Positions 1-9,638 of a stretch of 64,000 bases of DNA are shown piece by piece (position 1 is the stretch's first letter; every line of letters begins with the position of its first letter). The DNA is from Planococcus donghaensis MPA1U2 (GTDB taxonomy: Bacteria > Bacillota > Bacilli > Bacillales_A > Planococcaceae). The translations under genes and the position numbers were made by a program. Where the stretch lies: the NCBI RefSeq assembly GCF_000189395.1, contig NZ_AEPB01000022.1, positions 59,050 to 123,049 on the forward strand. The letters run 5' to 3'. Under the pieces are notes generated by a model, which was not told the DNA's origin, ran no database searches, and worked only from the letters and a program-made list of their open reading frames with translations.

Positions 1-671
1 TGGAAAACCCGTGGACAACGCCACCTGAAGAAGCATATGACATTACAAATTCTCTTGAAACAACACCAGATACAGCGGATATCGTTGAAATCGAATTTGT
101 TAACGGTGTACCAACTCAATTAAATGGCATTTCGTACTCATTCTCTAAATTAATTTTAGAACTCAACGAAATCGCTGGAAAACATGGTGTCGGAAGAATT
201 GACCATATTGAAAATCGTTTAGTAGGGATTAAATCTCGTGAAGTTTACGAAGCTCCTGCAGCAATGACATTAATTGCAGCGCATAAAGAGCTTGAAGACA
301 TTACATTGGTGAAAGAAATGGCTCATTTCAAACCAGTTATCGAGAAAAAATTAACTGAATTAATTTATGAAGGTTTATGGTTCTCTCCATTACGTGTTGC
401 ACTTGAAGCATTCTTAAAAGAAACACAAGTGTATGTTAACGGTACAGTGCGTGTGAAATTGTTTAAAGGACATGCCATTATCGAAGGACGTAAGTCTGCA
501 AACTCACTTTACAGTGAGCAACTAGCTACGTATTCGACAGATGATACATTCAACCATGCATCTGCAGTTGGCTTTATCGAGCTATGGGGCCTTCCAACAG
601 TTGTGAACTCGGTGGTAAACAAAAAAGAAGTAGCAGTTCCTGAAGAGTTGAAAGAGAAGGTGAAAGCATGA
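1..671 (+). CDS. argG: Argininosuccinate synthase, C-terminal part (5' end outside window)
   Basis: The reading frame is open from base 3 and runs to the TGA at 669-671, giving about 222 residues, roughly the last half of a normal synthase of about 400 residues. Recognisable C-terminal stretches include [21 protein letters not shown] and [17 protein letters not shown]. The enzyme joins citrulline and aspartate with ATP to make argininosuccinate, the penultimate step of arginine synthesis, in the cytosol. Its stop codon overlaps the argH start (ATGA), so the two are almost certainly translationally coupled in one operon. An ATG at 264 is internal and not the start. Confidence 0.96.
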   Translation, partial: ENPWTTPPEEAYDITNSLETTPDTADIVEIEFVNGVPTQLNGISYSFSKLILELNEIAGKHGVGRIDHIENRLVGIKSREVYEAPAAMTLIAAHKELEDITLVKEMAHFKPVIEKKLTELIYEGLWFSPLRVALEAFLKETQVYVNGTVRVKLFKGHAIIEGRKSANSLYSEQLATYSTDDTFNHASAVGFIELWGLPTVVNSVVNKKEVAVPEELKEKVKA

Positions 672-2041
672 CCAAACTGTGGGGCGGCCGTTTTCAAAAA
701 TCGGCCGAACAGTGGGTCGATGAATTTGGGGCTTCCATTTCTTATGATCAAAAGTTAGTAATGGAGGATCTGGAAGGCAGCACAGCGCATGTTAAAATGC
801 TGGCTGCTTGCCAGATTCTTTCTAACGAGGATGCGAATCTAATTTTATCGGGTCTTGAAACGCTTAAACAAAAAGCGCAAGACGGAGAATTGGAATATAG
901 CGTATCAAATGAAGACATCCACTTAAACTTAGAAAAACATTTAATCGATGAAATTGGTCCTGTTGGCGGCAAATTGCACACAGCAAGAAGCCGGAATGAC
1001 CAAGTAGCGACAGATATGCATTTGTATTTAAAAAATCGTGTTGGTGAAATTATTGAGGCTGTAACGGCTTTTCAAGATGCAATTGTTACCCAAGCAGAAG
1101 CGCATGTGGAAACGATTGTACCAGGTTATACACATCTTCAACGTGCACAGCCGATTTCATTTGGCCATCACTTGATGACTTATTTTTGGATGTTGCAGCG
1201 TGATAAAGAACGTTTAACAGAATCATTAAAACGCATCGATATTTCACCGCTTGGAGCGGGTGCGATGTCGGGAACTACTTTCCCGATTGACCGTGAAATG
1301 TCGGCAGAACTTCTCGGTTTTTCAAACGTTTACCAAAACAGTTTGGATGCTGTAAGCGATCGTGATTTTATCCTTGAATTTTTGAGCAATTCATCGATGT
1401 TGATGATGCACATGTCTCGTTTTGCCGAAGAAATTATTCTTTGGTCAAGTGAGGAGTTCCGTTTTATCGAGTTAGACGATACTTTCTCAACGGGCTCAAG
1501 TATCATGCCGCAGAAGAAAAACCCCGATATGGCAGAATTGATTCGTGGGAAAACGGGTCGCGTGTATGGCAATCTATTTGGCTTATTGACAACGTTAAAA
1601 GGTCTTCCTCTCGCATATAATAAAGACATGCAAGAAGATAAAGAAGGTATGTTTGATACGGTTCACACGTTGATGGGCTCTTTGCCAATTTTTGAAGGCA
1701 TGATTCGTACCATGACCGTTCGTACGGATTCCATGGAAAAAGCCGTTCATTCAGATTTCTCAAACGCTACAGAATTAGCGGATTATTTAGCCGCAAAAGG
1801 AATGCCGTTCCGTGAAGCACATGATGTGACAGGGAAACTCGTGTTCACATGCATTCAACGCGGTTATTTCTTGAAAGACTTGCCGCTTGCTGATCTACAG
1901 CAAGCAAGTTCACTGATCGATGAAGATATCTACAACACCTTAATGCCGAAAACAGCAGTAGAGCGCAGAAACTCACTCGGTGGCACAGGTTTTGAACAAG
2001 TACATCATCAATTGGGACTTGCCAAGCAACTTATCGGGTAA
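668..2041 (+). CDS. argH: Argininosuccinate lyase
   Basis: A full-length 457-residue lyase of the fumarase/aspartase superfamily. It cleaves argininosuccinate to arginine and fumarate. The superfamily signature [12 protein letters not shown] is present near residues 276-287 (catalytic Ser loop), and the N-terminus MTKLWGGRF is typical of ArgH. The ATG overlaps the argG stop by four bases. A strong terminator follows, so argGH ends here. Nothing in it looks damaged. Confidence 0.97.
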   Translation: MTKLWGGRFQKSAEQWVDEFGASISYDQKLVMEDLEGSTAHVKMLAACQILSNEDANLILSGLETLKQKAQDGELEYSVSNEDIHLNLEKHLIDEIGPVGGKLHTARSRNDQVATDMHLYLKNRVGEIIEAVTAFQDAIVTQAEAHVETIVPGYTHLQRAQPISFGHHLMTYFWMLQRDKERLTESLKRIDISPLGAGAMSGTTFPIDREMSAELLGFSNVYQNSLDAVSDRDFILEFLSNSSMLMMHMSRFAEEIILWSSEEFRFIELDDTFSTGSSIMPQKKNPDMAELIRGKTGRVYGNLFGLLTTLKGLPLAYNKDMQEDKEGMFDTVHTLMGSLPIFEGMIRTMTVRTDSMEKAVHSDFSNATELADYLAAKGMPFREAHDVTGKLVFTCIQRGYFLKDLPLADLQQASSLIDEDIYNTLMPKTAVERRNSLGGTGFEQVHHQLGLAKQLIG

Positions 2042-2090
2042 TAAGTCCATTCCCTATAAAGTCGTTAGCGCTTGGTACCCGCTGGCGATC

Positions 2091-2135
2091 AAAAAAGCCG
2101 ATTTTCCTCTTCCCCGATGGAAAATCGGCTTTTTT
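2091..2135 (+). terminator. Rho-independent terminator of argGH
   Basis: An 11-bp stem (GCCGATTTTCC with GGAAAATCGGC) closes a short loop, with an A-run before and a T-run after, so it could work in both directions. It lies about 50 bp after the argH stop. Confidence 0.9.
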
Positions 2136-2324
2136 CTGTGTTTTTTTCGAATTCTGGAGATGACCTAACGAATAACATACGGAATCAGTCAAAAGTCTAA
2201 TTTATTTCATAAATCGAAGCATTGTCTTTCCGAAAGCTAACAATATTTGCTAAAATTAAAAAGGTTAAAAATATACGTACAGTAAAGAGAGAAAAAATAA
2301 GAATTAGCAAGGGGAAAGATAACG

Positions 2325-4079
2325 ATGCGTGTATTTTTAGAATTAGGTTGGTTTTTTAAAGAACGAAAAAAACACTATATTTTAGGGGTTATGCTATTAA
2401 TGGTCGTAGCTTTTCTAGGTGTTTTGCCGCCGCGAATCATCGGATTTGTTGTTGACCGCATTAGCCAAGGAACATTGACACCTGAATATTTGCTTCAATG
2501 GTTAAGTATTTTGGCGGCCTCAGCTTTTGCAATGTATGTCCTACGATACACATGGAGGTTGCAAATATTTGGGTCTTCGATTTTGTTAGCTAGAAATCTA
2601 CGTCAGCAACTATTTCGGCATTTCACGCAAATGTCTCCAGCTTTTTATCAAAAGCGTCGTGTAGGTGATTTGATGGCACATGCGACAAATGATTTGCAAG
2701 CCGTTCAGCAAACAGCCGGTGCTGGCGTTTTAACACTCGTCGATTCGATTGCGACAGGCGGATTTGTAATTGCAGCAATGGCCTTTACAATTGATTGGAA
2801 ATTAACATTAATCGTCTTGTTGCCAATGCCGCTGATGGCTTATATGACCAATTATTATGGCAAATTAATGCACGAGCGTTTTCACGGAGCACAACAAGCG
2901 TTCTCAGGACTCAATGATAAAACGCAAGAAAGCATTTCAGGGATGAAAGTCATCAAAACTTTTGGTCAAGAGCAACAAGATATTGATGATTTTAAAAACT
3001 TATCAGAGCGGGTCGTACATGAAAACATTCGCGTTGCACGTGTCGATTCATTATTTGATCCTACCATCTCTGCTATTATCGGTGTTTGTTATTTTCTAAC
3101 GATTGGCTTTGGTTCATATTTTGTGACGCAAGGCGATATGACAATTGGAGATTTGGTGGCATTTACAGCTTATCTTGGATTACTGGTGTGGCCGATGTTA
3201 GCGTTTGGCTGGTTATTTAATATTGTAGAGCGTGGCCGTGCTTCCTATGATCGCATCCGGCAGTTGCTTGCAGAACCAATTGACATTGATGATCGAGAAG
3301 ATGCAATTGATGAAGACCCTTCGGGAGATGTCGTTTTTTCGTTAGAACAGTTTCAATTTACTGGTGATGACCGAGCGGCATTACGAAATATCCACTTTAC
3401 AGTGAAAAGAGGCGAAACACTTGGAATTGTCGGCAAAACCGGGTCAGGAAAGTCCGCAATTTTAAGGTTGTTATTGCGTGAATTTGATGACTATAAAGGC
3501 TCTATTTTATTCGGTAAGTACTCAATAGATGCCTATAAAAAGCAACGTTTGAGAAGAGCTATTGGTTATGTTCCACAAGACCATTTCTTGTTTTCGACGA
3601 GCATTGCAGGAAACATTGCCTTTGCGCGACCAACTGCTACGATCGAAGAAGTCGAAAGTGCTGCTAAGTTAGCACACATACACGAAGATATTCAAAACTT
3701 TGCAGAAGGATATGGCACAGTAGTTGGCGAACGTGGCGTATCGTTATCTGGAGGGCAAAAACAACGGATTTCAATTGCCCGTGCACTCATGACAGAACCC
3801 GAATTATTGATTTTGGATGATTCTTTATCAGCAGTAGATGCCAAAACAGAAGAATCCATTTTAAAATCATTAAAAGCAACACGAGCGGATAAAACGACCA
3901 TTATAACCTCCCACCGTTTGAGTGCCATACAACATGCACATCAAATAGTAGTAATGGAAAAAGGGACCGTTAAAGAGATTGGTTCGCATGATGAACTGAT
4001 GGCGAAAAAAGGGGCTTACTATGAAATGTATGAGCTGCAACAATTAGAAGCGCTCGTCGAACAAGGAGGCGAGTCATAA
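2325..4079 (+). CDS. ABC exporter half-transporter, BmrC/YheI-like subunit
   Basis: 584 residues: an N-terminal six-helix membrane domain (about 1-310) and a C-terminal nucleotide-binding domain. Walker A GKTGSGKS is near 370-377, the signature LSGGQKQR near 474-481, Walker B LLILDD near 494-500, and an H-loop SHR follows. The residue after Walker B is Asp, not the catalytic Glu. That is the pattern known for the BmrC side of the B. subtilis BmrCD multidrug exporter, where one ATP site is degenerate. The ATG follows a GGGGAAAG ribosome site. The stop overlaps the next gene's start, so the two halves are made together. Substrate cannot be read from sequence. Confidence 0.93.
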   Translation: MRVFLELGWFFKERKKHYILGVMLLMVVAFLGVLPPRIIGFVVDRISQGTLTPEYLLQWLSILAASAFAMYVLRYTWRLQIFGSSILLARNLRQQLFRHFTQMSPAFYQKRRVGDLMAHATNDLQAVQQTAGAGVLTLVDSIATGGFVIAAMAFTIDWKLTLIVLLPMPLMAYMTNYYGKLMHERFHGAQQAFSGLNDKTQESISGMKVIKTFGQEQQDIDDFKNLSERVVHENIRVARVDSLFDPTISAIIGVCYFLTIGFGSYFVTQGDMTIGDLVAFTAYLGLLVWPMLAFGWLFNIVERGRASYDRIRQLLAEPIDIDDREDAIDEDPSGDVVFSLEQFQFTGDDRAALRNIHFTVKRGETLGIVGKTGSGKSAILRLLLREFDDYKGSILFGKYSIDAYKKQRLRRAIGYVPQDHFLFSTSIAGNIAFARPTATIEEVESAAKLAHIHEDIQNFAEGYGTVVGERGVSLSGGQKQRISIARALMTEPELLILDDSLSAVDAKTEESILKSLKATRADKTTIITSHRLSAIQHAHQIVVMEKGTVKEIGSHDELMAKKGAYYEMYELQQLEALVEQGGES

Positions 4080-5863
4080 TGCTAGTTAAAGAAACTGAGA
4101 AAAAACACGAACTCACTGGACGAGATCAATGGATTATTTTTAAACGCTTGCTACAGTATTTGTTGCCTCATAAAAAAATGCTATTACTGGCAATGGGTCT
4201 ATTGCTGCTTACAGTACTAGGTGATGTGCTTGGACCTTATTTGATCAAAGTATTTATCGATAATTATTTAACAGAAGGAAACTTTCCAAGAGGACCAGTA
4301 GTCGGTTTGGCATTAGGTTATTTGTTTATTCAAACATCCAACGTCATCATTAGTTATTTTCAACTGTTAAAATTTCAAGAAGCCGCGTTAAAAATTATCC
4401 AGCAGCTGCGGATTGATGTTTTTGCCAAAGTTCACGGACTTGGCATGCGTTATTTCGATAAAACACCGGCTGGGGGCATCGTATCGCGCGTAACCAATGA
4501 TACCGAAGCGATCAAAGAAATGTTCGTGACGGTGCTAATTGGTTTTATCCAAAGTGCCTTTCTAATCGTTGGTGTATATATTGCGATGTTTTTACTAAAT
4601 GTCCGTTTAGCTCTTCTTACATTAATCTTACTGCCAATACTCGCTTGGATTATTTATTTATACCGAAAATACAGCTCGGTATTTTACCAAGATTTGCGTG
4701 AGCGCTTGGGGCAATTAAATGCCAAATTATCCGAGTCTATACAAGGCATGGGAATGATTCAAGCGTTTGGTCAAGAAACTCGGTTGAAAGATGAATTTAA
4801 TGAGATAAATGATGGGCATTGGCAAGCAGCTAAACGCAATATAAAAGTAGATGCATTATTACTCCGTCCGGCCGTTAACTTGGTTTATACAATGGCCATT
4901 ATTTTATTGCTCAGCTATTTTGGCGTCTCATCATTTTCCAATACTATCGAAGTCGGTGTGATTTATGCGTTTGTTACTTATATTGATCGCTTTTTCGAAC
5001 CCATCAATCAAGTAATGCAGCGGTTGTCGATTTTTCAACAAGCCATTGTTGCAGCTTCACGCGTGTTCTTATTGCTTGATGAAGAAGAAAAAATACCTAC
5101 TCAACTAGAAACAACAGCAAAAATGAACGAAGGTAAAATTGAATTTCGAAATGTGAGTTTTTCTTACGATGACAAAACAGACGTCTTAAAAAATATTTCT
5201 TTTACAGCAATGCCCGGTCAAACAGTAGCATTAGTCGGTCACACAGGCAGTGGGAAAAGTTCGATTATCAATTTGCTTATGCGCTTTTATGAATTTAAAA
5301 AAGGTGAAATTTTGATTGACGGTGTCTCGATAAAAGATTATCAAACCGCCGAACTGCGAAACAAACTAGGATTGGTTTTACAAGATCCTTTCTTATTTTA
5401 CGGAACCATCGCAAGCAACATTCGACTTTATGATCAGTCAATTACGGATTCGGCCGTGCGACAAGCAGCTGAATTTGTGCAAGCAGATCGTTTTATCGAA
5501 GAATTGCCAAACAAGTATCAACAAAAAGTGACAGAGCGTGGATCGACATTTTCTAGTGGTCAGCGGCAATTAGTCGCTTTTGCAAGAACGATTGCCACCG
5601 ATCCGAAAGTATTAGTGCTCGATGAAGCAACAGCAAATATTGATACGGAAACCGAGATGGCCATTCAAGAAAGTCTTGAGCGTATGCGCCTTGGCCGTAC
5701 GACGATTGCTATTGCTCACAGACTTAGTACCATTCAAGATGCAGAATTGATACTAGTATTGCGACAAGGGGAAATCGTCGAGCGAGGAACTCATCAACAA
5801 TTGCTGCAACAACGCGGTCTGTATCATAAAATGTATTTATTGCAAAACGGAATCGTAGAGTAG
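4079..5863 (+). CDS. ABC exporter half-transporter, BmrD/YheH-like subunit
   Basis: 594 residues, membrane domain (about 30-340) followed by a nucleotide-binding domain. Walker A GHTGSGKS is near 387-394. The signature reads FSSGQRQ, so the first Gly of LSGGQ is Ser. Walker B LVLDEA keeps the catalytic Glu. The altered signature here and the Asp in the partner's Walker B would face each other in one composite site. This predicts an asymmetric heterodimer with one working and one degenerate ATP site. Slightly shorter than B. subtilis BmrD. Likely a drug or lipid exporter at the cytoplasmic membrane. Confidence 0.93.
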   Translation: MLVKETEKKHELTGRDQWIIFKRLLQYLLPHKKMLLLAMGLLLLTVLGDVLGPYLIKVFIDNYLTEGNFPRGPVVGLALGYLFIQTSNVIISYFQLLKFQEAALKIIQQLRIDVFAKVHGLGMRYFDKTPAGGIVSRVTNDTEAIKEMFVTVLIGFIQSAFLIVGVYIAMFLLNVRLALLTLILLPILAWIIYLYRKYSSVFYQDLRERLGQLNAKLSESIQGMGMIQAFGQETRLKDEFNEINDGHWQAAKRNIKVDALLLRPAVNLVYTMAIILLLSYFGVSSFSNTIEVGVIYAFVTYIDRFFEPINQVMQRLSIFQQAIVAASRVFLLLDEEEKIPTQLETTAKMNEGKIEFRNVSFSYDDKTDVLKNISFTAMPGQTVALVGHTGSGKSSIINLLMRFYEFKKGEILIDGVSIKDYQTAELRNKLGLVLQDPFLFYGTIASNIRLYDQSITDSAVRQAAEFVQADRFIEELPNKYQQKVTERGSTFSSGQRQLVAFARTIATDPKVLVLDEATANIDTETEMAIQESLERMRLGRTTIAIAHRLSTIQDAELILVLRQGEIVERGTHQQLLQQRGLYHKMYLLQNGIVE

Positions 5864-5877
5864 GATACGCTTCTAAA

Positions 5878-5911
5878 ACTGTAGTCAACTCAAATTGACT
5901 ACAGTTTTTTT
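5878..5911 (+). terminator. Terminator of the ABC exporter operon
   Basis: The inverted repeat ACTGTAGTCAA / TTGACTACAGT closes a five-base loop and is followed by a T-run, 15 bp after the stop codon. Confidence 0.9.
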
Positions 5912-6145
5912 ATGTGAAAAATCCTGCCAGACACTTCAAAAACCAGGCGAGACTGTCCAAAGCTTACAATGTAGTAAACTACAAAAGGATTTATACAAAA
6001 AATCAAAAGCGTAGCCAACCAAAAAAACACACTTGAGAAAATGGAAAAAGACCATAATTTGTCCACAAAGATTTCACAGGCGTAGAAGCAGTGTTACGGT
6101 AGAATATTTGTTAAGATGAGAAGAGCACAGGAAGGAGAATTACCA

Positions 6146-6856
6146 GTGACATCTGATATTAATTTATTTTTAGCTTTTGGCGCAGGCTTTTTGAGTTTTA
6201 TTTCTCCATGCACATTGCCTTTGTATCCTGCATTTTTATCATATATAACAGGTATGACGATGGATGAGATTAAAAACGATAAAAAAGTGATGCAACGAAG
6301 AGGTATGTTTCACACCTTATTTTTCTTACTAGGATTTTCAACGATTTTCATCGCACTCGGGTTTAGTACCTCATTCTTTAACGAATGGTTTATCCGCTAT
6401 GATGAATTGATCCGTCAAGTTGGCGCAATTTTTATAGTTTTATTTGGCTTAATGATTATCGGCGTATTTTCGCCGAAATTCCTCATGCAAGATCGTAAGT
6501 TTTCATTTAAAAATCGGCCATCAGGATTTCTTGGGACATTTGTAATAGGGCTTGCTTTTGCGGCTGGTTGGACACCGTGTACAGGGCCAATCACAGCAGC
6601 TATTTATGCACTTGCTGCGACTAATCCGGGATCTGGTATGTGGTATATGGTGGCTTATATTCTAGGCTTTGCTATTCCATTTTTCGTATTGTCATTCTTT
6701 GTGACACGTATGGGCTGGTTGCGTAAACACAATCAAACCATCATGAAGGTTGGCGGTTATGTTATGATTGCAATCGGGATCTTACTGTTTTTCGATGGTT
6801 TAACGTATTTGATCCGTGTCTTAAGCCCGTTCTTTGGGAATTTCCAAGGATTTTAA
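6146..6856 (+). CDS. ccdA: Cytochrome c biogenesis protein CcdA (thiol-disulfide electron carrier)
   Basis: 236 residues, six predicted membrane helices. The redox Cys pair sits in [18 protein letters not shown] and GWTPCTGPI, as in CcdA/DsbD-type proteins that carry electrons from cytosolic thioredoxin to the outer face of the membrane, where apocytochrome c thiols are reduced. I chose the GTG at 6146 because GGAAGGAG stands 6-12 bases before it and the resulting length fits CcdA. The upstream ATG at 6116 would add ten unlikely residues and lacks a ribosome site. It heads a cluster with a thioredoxin-like gene and ccdC. Confidence 0.93.
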   Translation: MTSDINLFLAFGAGFLSFISPCTLPLYPAFLSYITGMTMDEIKNDKKVMQRRGMFHTLFFLLGFSTIFIALGFSTSFFNEWFIRYDELIRQVGAIFIVLFGLMIIGVFSPKFLMQDRKFSFKNRPSGFLGTFVIGLAFAAGWTPCTGPITAAIYALAATNPGSGMWYMVAYILGFAIPFFVLSFFVTRMGWLRKHNQTIMKVGGYVMIAIGILLFFDGLTYLIRVLSPFFGNFQGF

Positions 6857-6880
6857 ATTGATAATAAGTAGGTGAAAAAG

Positions 6881-7204
6881 ATGGAAGCTATTTCGAAAAT
6901 AGAAGAATATCAATCAAAAATAGGTGAAGAGAAATCTTTTTTGCTTTTTGTAAAAACGGATAATTGTTCAGTTTGTGAAGGGTTACGTCCGCAAGTAGAA
7001 GATTTTGAAGATGATTATAAGCTTCTTTTTTACTTGGTTAATGCGGCAAAGGTGCCAGAGTTGGCAGGGCAATTAATGCTGTTTACAGCACCCGTAGTAA
7101 TTTTATATCTCCATGGTAAAGAAGTTCAGCGTTTTGCACGTTTTGTACCAATAGAAGAATTACGCCGAAGATTAAATGAGCTGGAGGAGAATTTGGATGC
7201 TTAA
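6881..7204 (+). CDS. Thioredoxin-like protein in the ccd cluster
   Basis: About 107 residues with a thioredoxin-fold pattern. A CxxC motif, DNCSVCEGL, lies near residue 30, and a cis-Pro region TAPVVILY lies later. ATG 6881 is preferred over GTG 6872 because AGTAGGTG serves as its ribosome site. It sits between ccdA and ccdC, where B. subtilis has a CheY-like gene (yneI). It may pass electrons to CcdA in the cytosol (inference). There is no signal peptide. Its 3' end overlaps the ccdC start by eight bases. Confidence 0.82.
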   Translation: MEAISKIEEYQSKIGEEKSFLLFVKTDNCSVCEGLRPQVEDFEDDYKLLFYLVNAAKVPELAGQLMLFTAPVVILYLHGKEVQRFARFVPIEELRRRLNELEENLDA

Positions 7205-7697
7205 TCAAATTCCAACAGAAGTTTATTTAATTGTTTCAACGCTTGGCGCATTTTTGATGGGATTGCTCGCAATGTTTGTTCGCTCCAAAGCAGCAAAAAA
7301 ACCGGCGTCGGTTAAAAAGATTATTTTGCCCCCATTTTTCATGTCTACGGGGGCATTAATGTTTATCTTTCCTTTTTTTCGAGTTGCGCCTCTGCAGATT
7401 TTAGAAGCACTAGGAGTAGGTATTCTTTTCTCCACAGTGCTGATTTGGACGTCTAAATTTGAAGTGCGTGATGGCGATATTTATTTGAAACAATCGAAAG
7501 CATTTGTCTTTATTTTATTTGGCTTATTGCTAGTTCGTGTAATAGCTAAAGTTGTTTTAAGTTCAAGTATCGATATTGGTGAATTGGGTGGCATGTTCTG
7601 GATTTTAGCATTTGGCATGCTATGGCCGTGGCGAATTTCGATGCTTTGGCAATATAAAAAACTCGAATCAAAGAATAAAAGCGCTGTTCCCATTTAA
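7197..7697 (+). CDS. ccdC: CcdC/YneJ-family membrane protein
   Basis: 166 residues with about five membrane helices, recognised as the CcdC (DUF1453) family next to ccdA in Bacillales. The exact role in cytochrome c maturation is not settled. ATG 7197 has GGAGGAG seven bases upstream, inside the end of the previous gene, so translation is coupled. An earlier ATG at 7176 is less likely. It converges on the DUF2621 gene and shares its terminator. Confidence 0.88.
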   Translation: MLNQIPTEVYLIVSTLGAFLMGLLAMFVRSKAAKKPASVKKIILPPFFMSTGALMFIFPFFRVAPLQILEALGVGILFSTVLIWTSKFEVRDGDIYLKQSKAFVFILFGLLLVRVIAKVVLSSSIDIGELGGMFWILAFGMLWPWRISMLWQYKKLESKNKSAVPI

Positions 7698-7716
7698 GGG
7701 AGCAGCGCTTTTTTAT
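7676..7716. terminator. Bidirectional terminator between ccdC and the DUF2621 gene
   Basis: AAAAGCGCTGTTCCC and GGGAGCAGCGCTTTTTT form a long stem around ATTTAA, with A- and T-runs on both sides. It spans the last codons of both converging genes. Confidence 0.85.
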
Positions 7717-8147
7717 TGTTCAAAATACTGTTCGTATGGGCTCACATCGATTTTCATCTCTGCTAGTTTTTTTCGTAAAAACTTATGATCCCGTTTAGGT
7801 GTCGCTAAAATATAACCGCGAATAATGTGTTCGAGCTTCATCTTTTTAGCTTTTTCTTCTAGCAAAACTTGTCCGATTCTACCAGCAATTTTTTGTTTCG
7901 CTACTGGTCGGAATAAATCGGGAACAGGTTGAACCAGTTCGTTCAACATTGCTTTTTCGTCATCGCCCCATAAATGTATGGTTTTATCCACGTAATATTC
8001 TTCCCAGTTCAAATCCGAAAGGCCGTCCTTTTTTGGCATGGACTTAAGGAACTTTCTGAACATAAAATATCCGCCAATGGCAAAAAGCCCTACTAATACG
8101 ACTACCCAAAATAGGATAAACACTAAAAACCAGCCATTCAGTTCCAT
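7713..8147 (-). CDS. DUF2621 family protein (YneK-like)
   Basis: 144 residues. One N-terminal membrane helix (about 5-28) is followed by a charged cytosolic domain that includes HLWGDDEKAMLNEL and GYILATPKRDH. The family is the B. subtilis YneK type, which also lies just after ccdC. Function is unknown. The ribosome site AGGTGAAAC precedes the ATG at 8147 on the minus strand. Confidence 0.85.
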   Translation of the reverse strand: MELNGWFLVFILFWVVVLVGLFAIGGYFMFRKFLKSMPKKDGLSDLNWEEYYVDKTIHLWGDDEKAMLNELVQPVPDLFRPVAKQKIAGRIGQVLLEEKAKKMKLEHIIRGYILATPKRDHKFLRKKLAEMKIDVSPYEQYFEQ

Positions 8148-8267
8148 CTTGTTTCACCTCGTTTTTTCCATTACTTCTATTATAGAAGGGATTGAAAAGA
8201 AATTCATTAAAAATGTATCTCTTTTTTCTAACTGTGTCTATATAGCGAATGAAAGGAGGTGAGAAAC

Positions 8268-8486
8268 ATGGCCTTTAGTGATTTTAAGAACGCTAGCATT
8301 CGCTGCACGTACGACAATGGATTAGATGCCAACGGCAAAGTAAAGAGAAAGTTTAAATCGTATCACAACGTCAAAGAAGCTGCAGCTGCAGACGGAATTT
8401 TCGAAACAGCAGCAGTTTTGACAAACTTTGGAACAAAAACCTTAATGGATGTTGAAAAACAATCCGCGATCACAATTTATCAATAA
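8268..8486 (+). CDS. DUF1659 domain protein
   Basis: 72 residues, starting MAFSDFKNASI. The strong site AAAGGAGGTGAG sits before ATG 8268, so the in-frame ATG nine bases upstream is not used. DUF1659 proteins are small and of unknown function, and commonly occur beside DUF2922 and YvrJ genes in Bacillales, as here. The three genes are closely spaced and probably act together (inference from recurring context). Confidence 0.86.
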   Translation: MAFSDFKNASIRCTYDNGLDANGKVKRKFKSYHNVKEAAAADGIFETAAVLTNFGTKTLMDVEKQSAITIYQ

Positions 8487-8509
8487 TTAGCATGAAGGGG
8501 GAATAGGGG

Positions 8510-8725
8510 ATGGCTAAAACATTAGAGTTGATCTTTACAACTACTGCAGGAAAAGATGTGACCTTAACAGTAGATGAACCACGAGCTGATGTTACAGATG
8601 CGGAATTGCTTGCGGGTATGCAAGCGATTATTACGCACAACGTGTTTGAAGTAGAAGGTTCACCACTCGGGACTGTTAAAGGCGCGCGAATCGTCGAACG
8701 AAATATTGTGGAGTACGAAGTATAA
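8510..8725 (+). CDS. DUF2922 domain protein
   Basis: 71 residues, MAKTLELIFTTTAGK..., matching the DUF2922 pattern (KTLEL.F.T..GK...L.V..P). The ribosome site GAAGGGGGAATAGGGG lies 23 bases after the DUF1659 stop. Function is unknown. A terminator follows directly, so DUF1659-DUF2922 form a short operon ahead of the tiny YvrJ gene. Confidence 0.86.
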   Translation: MAKTLELIFTTTAGKDVTLTVDEPRADVTDAELLAGMQAIITHNVFEVEGSPLGTVKGARIVERNIVEYEV

Positions 8726-8727
8726 GC

Positions 8728-8760
8728 AAAAAGCTCTCCTAATTCGGGAGAGCTTTTTTT
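8728..8760 (+). terminator. Terminator after the DUF2922 gene
   Basis: AAAGCTCTCC / GGGAGAGCTTTTTTT hairpin with a loop of about five bases and a T7 tail. Confidence 0.88.
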
Positions 8761-8824
8761 AATCGCTTTATGCTTGTCGAATCTAAACGACAGCTTCAGC
8801 TTTTCTAGATAGGAGGTGAGGGTT

Positions 8825-8953
8825 ATGGCTGAGTGGATGCAATGGGTACAGGAACTCGGATTTCCTATATTTGTGTCATTTTACTTGATGCATCGAGTGG
8901 AAACGAAACTGGTCGCCATTCATGAAGCACTGCTTACATTGAAATTGTCCTGA
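8825..8953 (+). CDS. YvrJ-family short protein
   Basis: A 42-residue ORF starting MAEWMQWVQELGFPIFVSFYLMHRVE. It has a perfect site, AGGAGGTGAG, before ATG 8825. The pattern (amphipathic start, one membrane helix, short charged tail ending TLKLS) is the YvrJ family, which habitually follows DUF1659/DUF2922 genes. Function is unknown. It lies after a terminator, so it may depend on readthrough or its own promoter. Confidence 0.82.
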   Translation: MAEWMQWVQELGFPIFVSFYLMHRVETKLVAIHEALLTLKLS

Positions 8954-8989
8954 CTTCACAAATTCGTGACAATGGCGATCTTCCATGTA

Positions 8990-9018
8990 TTGTACTGATT
9001 CTACACTTTCGCTATGAT
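8990..9018 (+). promoter_or_regulatory. SigA-type promoter for the SCO gene
   Basis: TTGTAC at 8990-8995 and TATGAT at 9013-9018 are 17 bp apart, 30 bp before the start codon. Confidence 0.6.
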
Positions 9019-9047
9019 TAAAGAGATGAAAGAGTGGAGGCAAGATT

Positions 9048-9611
9048 ATGCGATTTTATTCTTTATCTGCATTACTAAGCTTAGTGCTGTTGTTGTCAGC
9101 ATGTGGCAGTGCGACTATAGACGATTTTTCGTATACTGACCAACGGGGAGAGCCAGTATCTTTAGAAGATTTAAAAGGAACACCATGGCTGGCAACTTTT
9201 GTCTTTACCAATTGCAATACGGTGTGCCCGCCAATGACATTTAACTTAAGTGACATTCAAGAAGAATTGGAAGCTGATGGATTGAGTGATTATAAGATCG
9301 TAGCGTTTAGTGTGGATCCAGTTGTAGATACACCTGAAACCTTACAAAATTATTTAGCTCAATATTCGGTGCCTGATGAATCGAAATGGCATTTACTGAC
9401 GGGGTACACACAAGATGAAATTGCGGAATTCGCTAAAGATAACTTTAAATCGTTTGTTCGCAATGATCCTGAAAGTGACCAAGTCATACACGGAACGAAT
9501 TTTTATTTAGTTGACCAAGAAGGCGTGGTTGTAAATAATTATGATGGTTATGACAGTGTGCCGGTTGAGGATATTAAAAACGATTTACGTGGGTTAATCG
9601 AAGAGCATTAA
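9048..9611 (+). CDS. SCO1/SenC family lipoprotein
   Basis: 187 residues. A lipoprotein signal with lipobox LSAC places the lipidated Cys at residue 19. The thioredoxin-fold domain carries the SCO copper motif CNTVC (Cys56, Cys60) and a conserved His near 148 (VIHGTNFYLVD). SCO proteins deliver copper to, or keep reduced, the CuA site of cytochrome oxidase. It would sit on the outer face of the membrane. This fits with the nearby ccd genes, though it has its own promoter and terminator. Confidence 0.93.
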   Translation: MRFYSLSALLSLVLLLSACGSATIDDFSYTDQRGEPVSLEDLKGTPWLATFVFTNCNTVCPPMTFNLSDIQEELEADGLSDYKIVAFSVDPVVDTPETLQNYLAQYSVPDESKWHLLTGYTQDEIAEFAKDNFKSFVRNDPESDQVIHGTNFYLVDQEGVVVNNYDGYDSVPVEDIKNDLRGLIEEH

Positions 9612-9638
9612 AAAAAACCGGTCATTGACCGGTTTTTT
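9611..9638. terminator. Terminator shared by SCO gene and mscL
   Basis: AAAACCGGTCA / TGACCGGTTTT palindrome with T- and A-runs. The last MscL codons and stop lie inside the stem. Confidence 0.88.
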
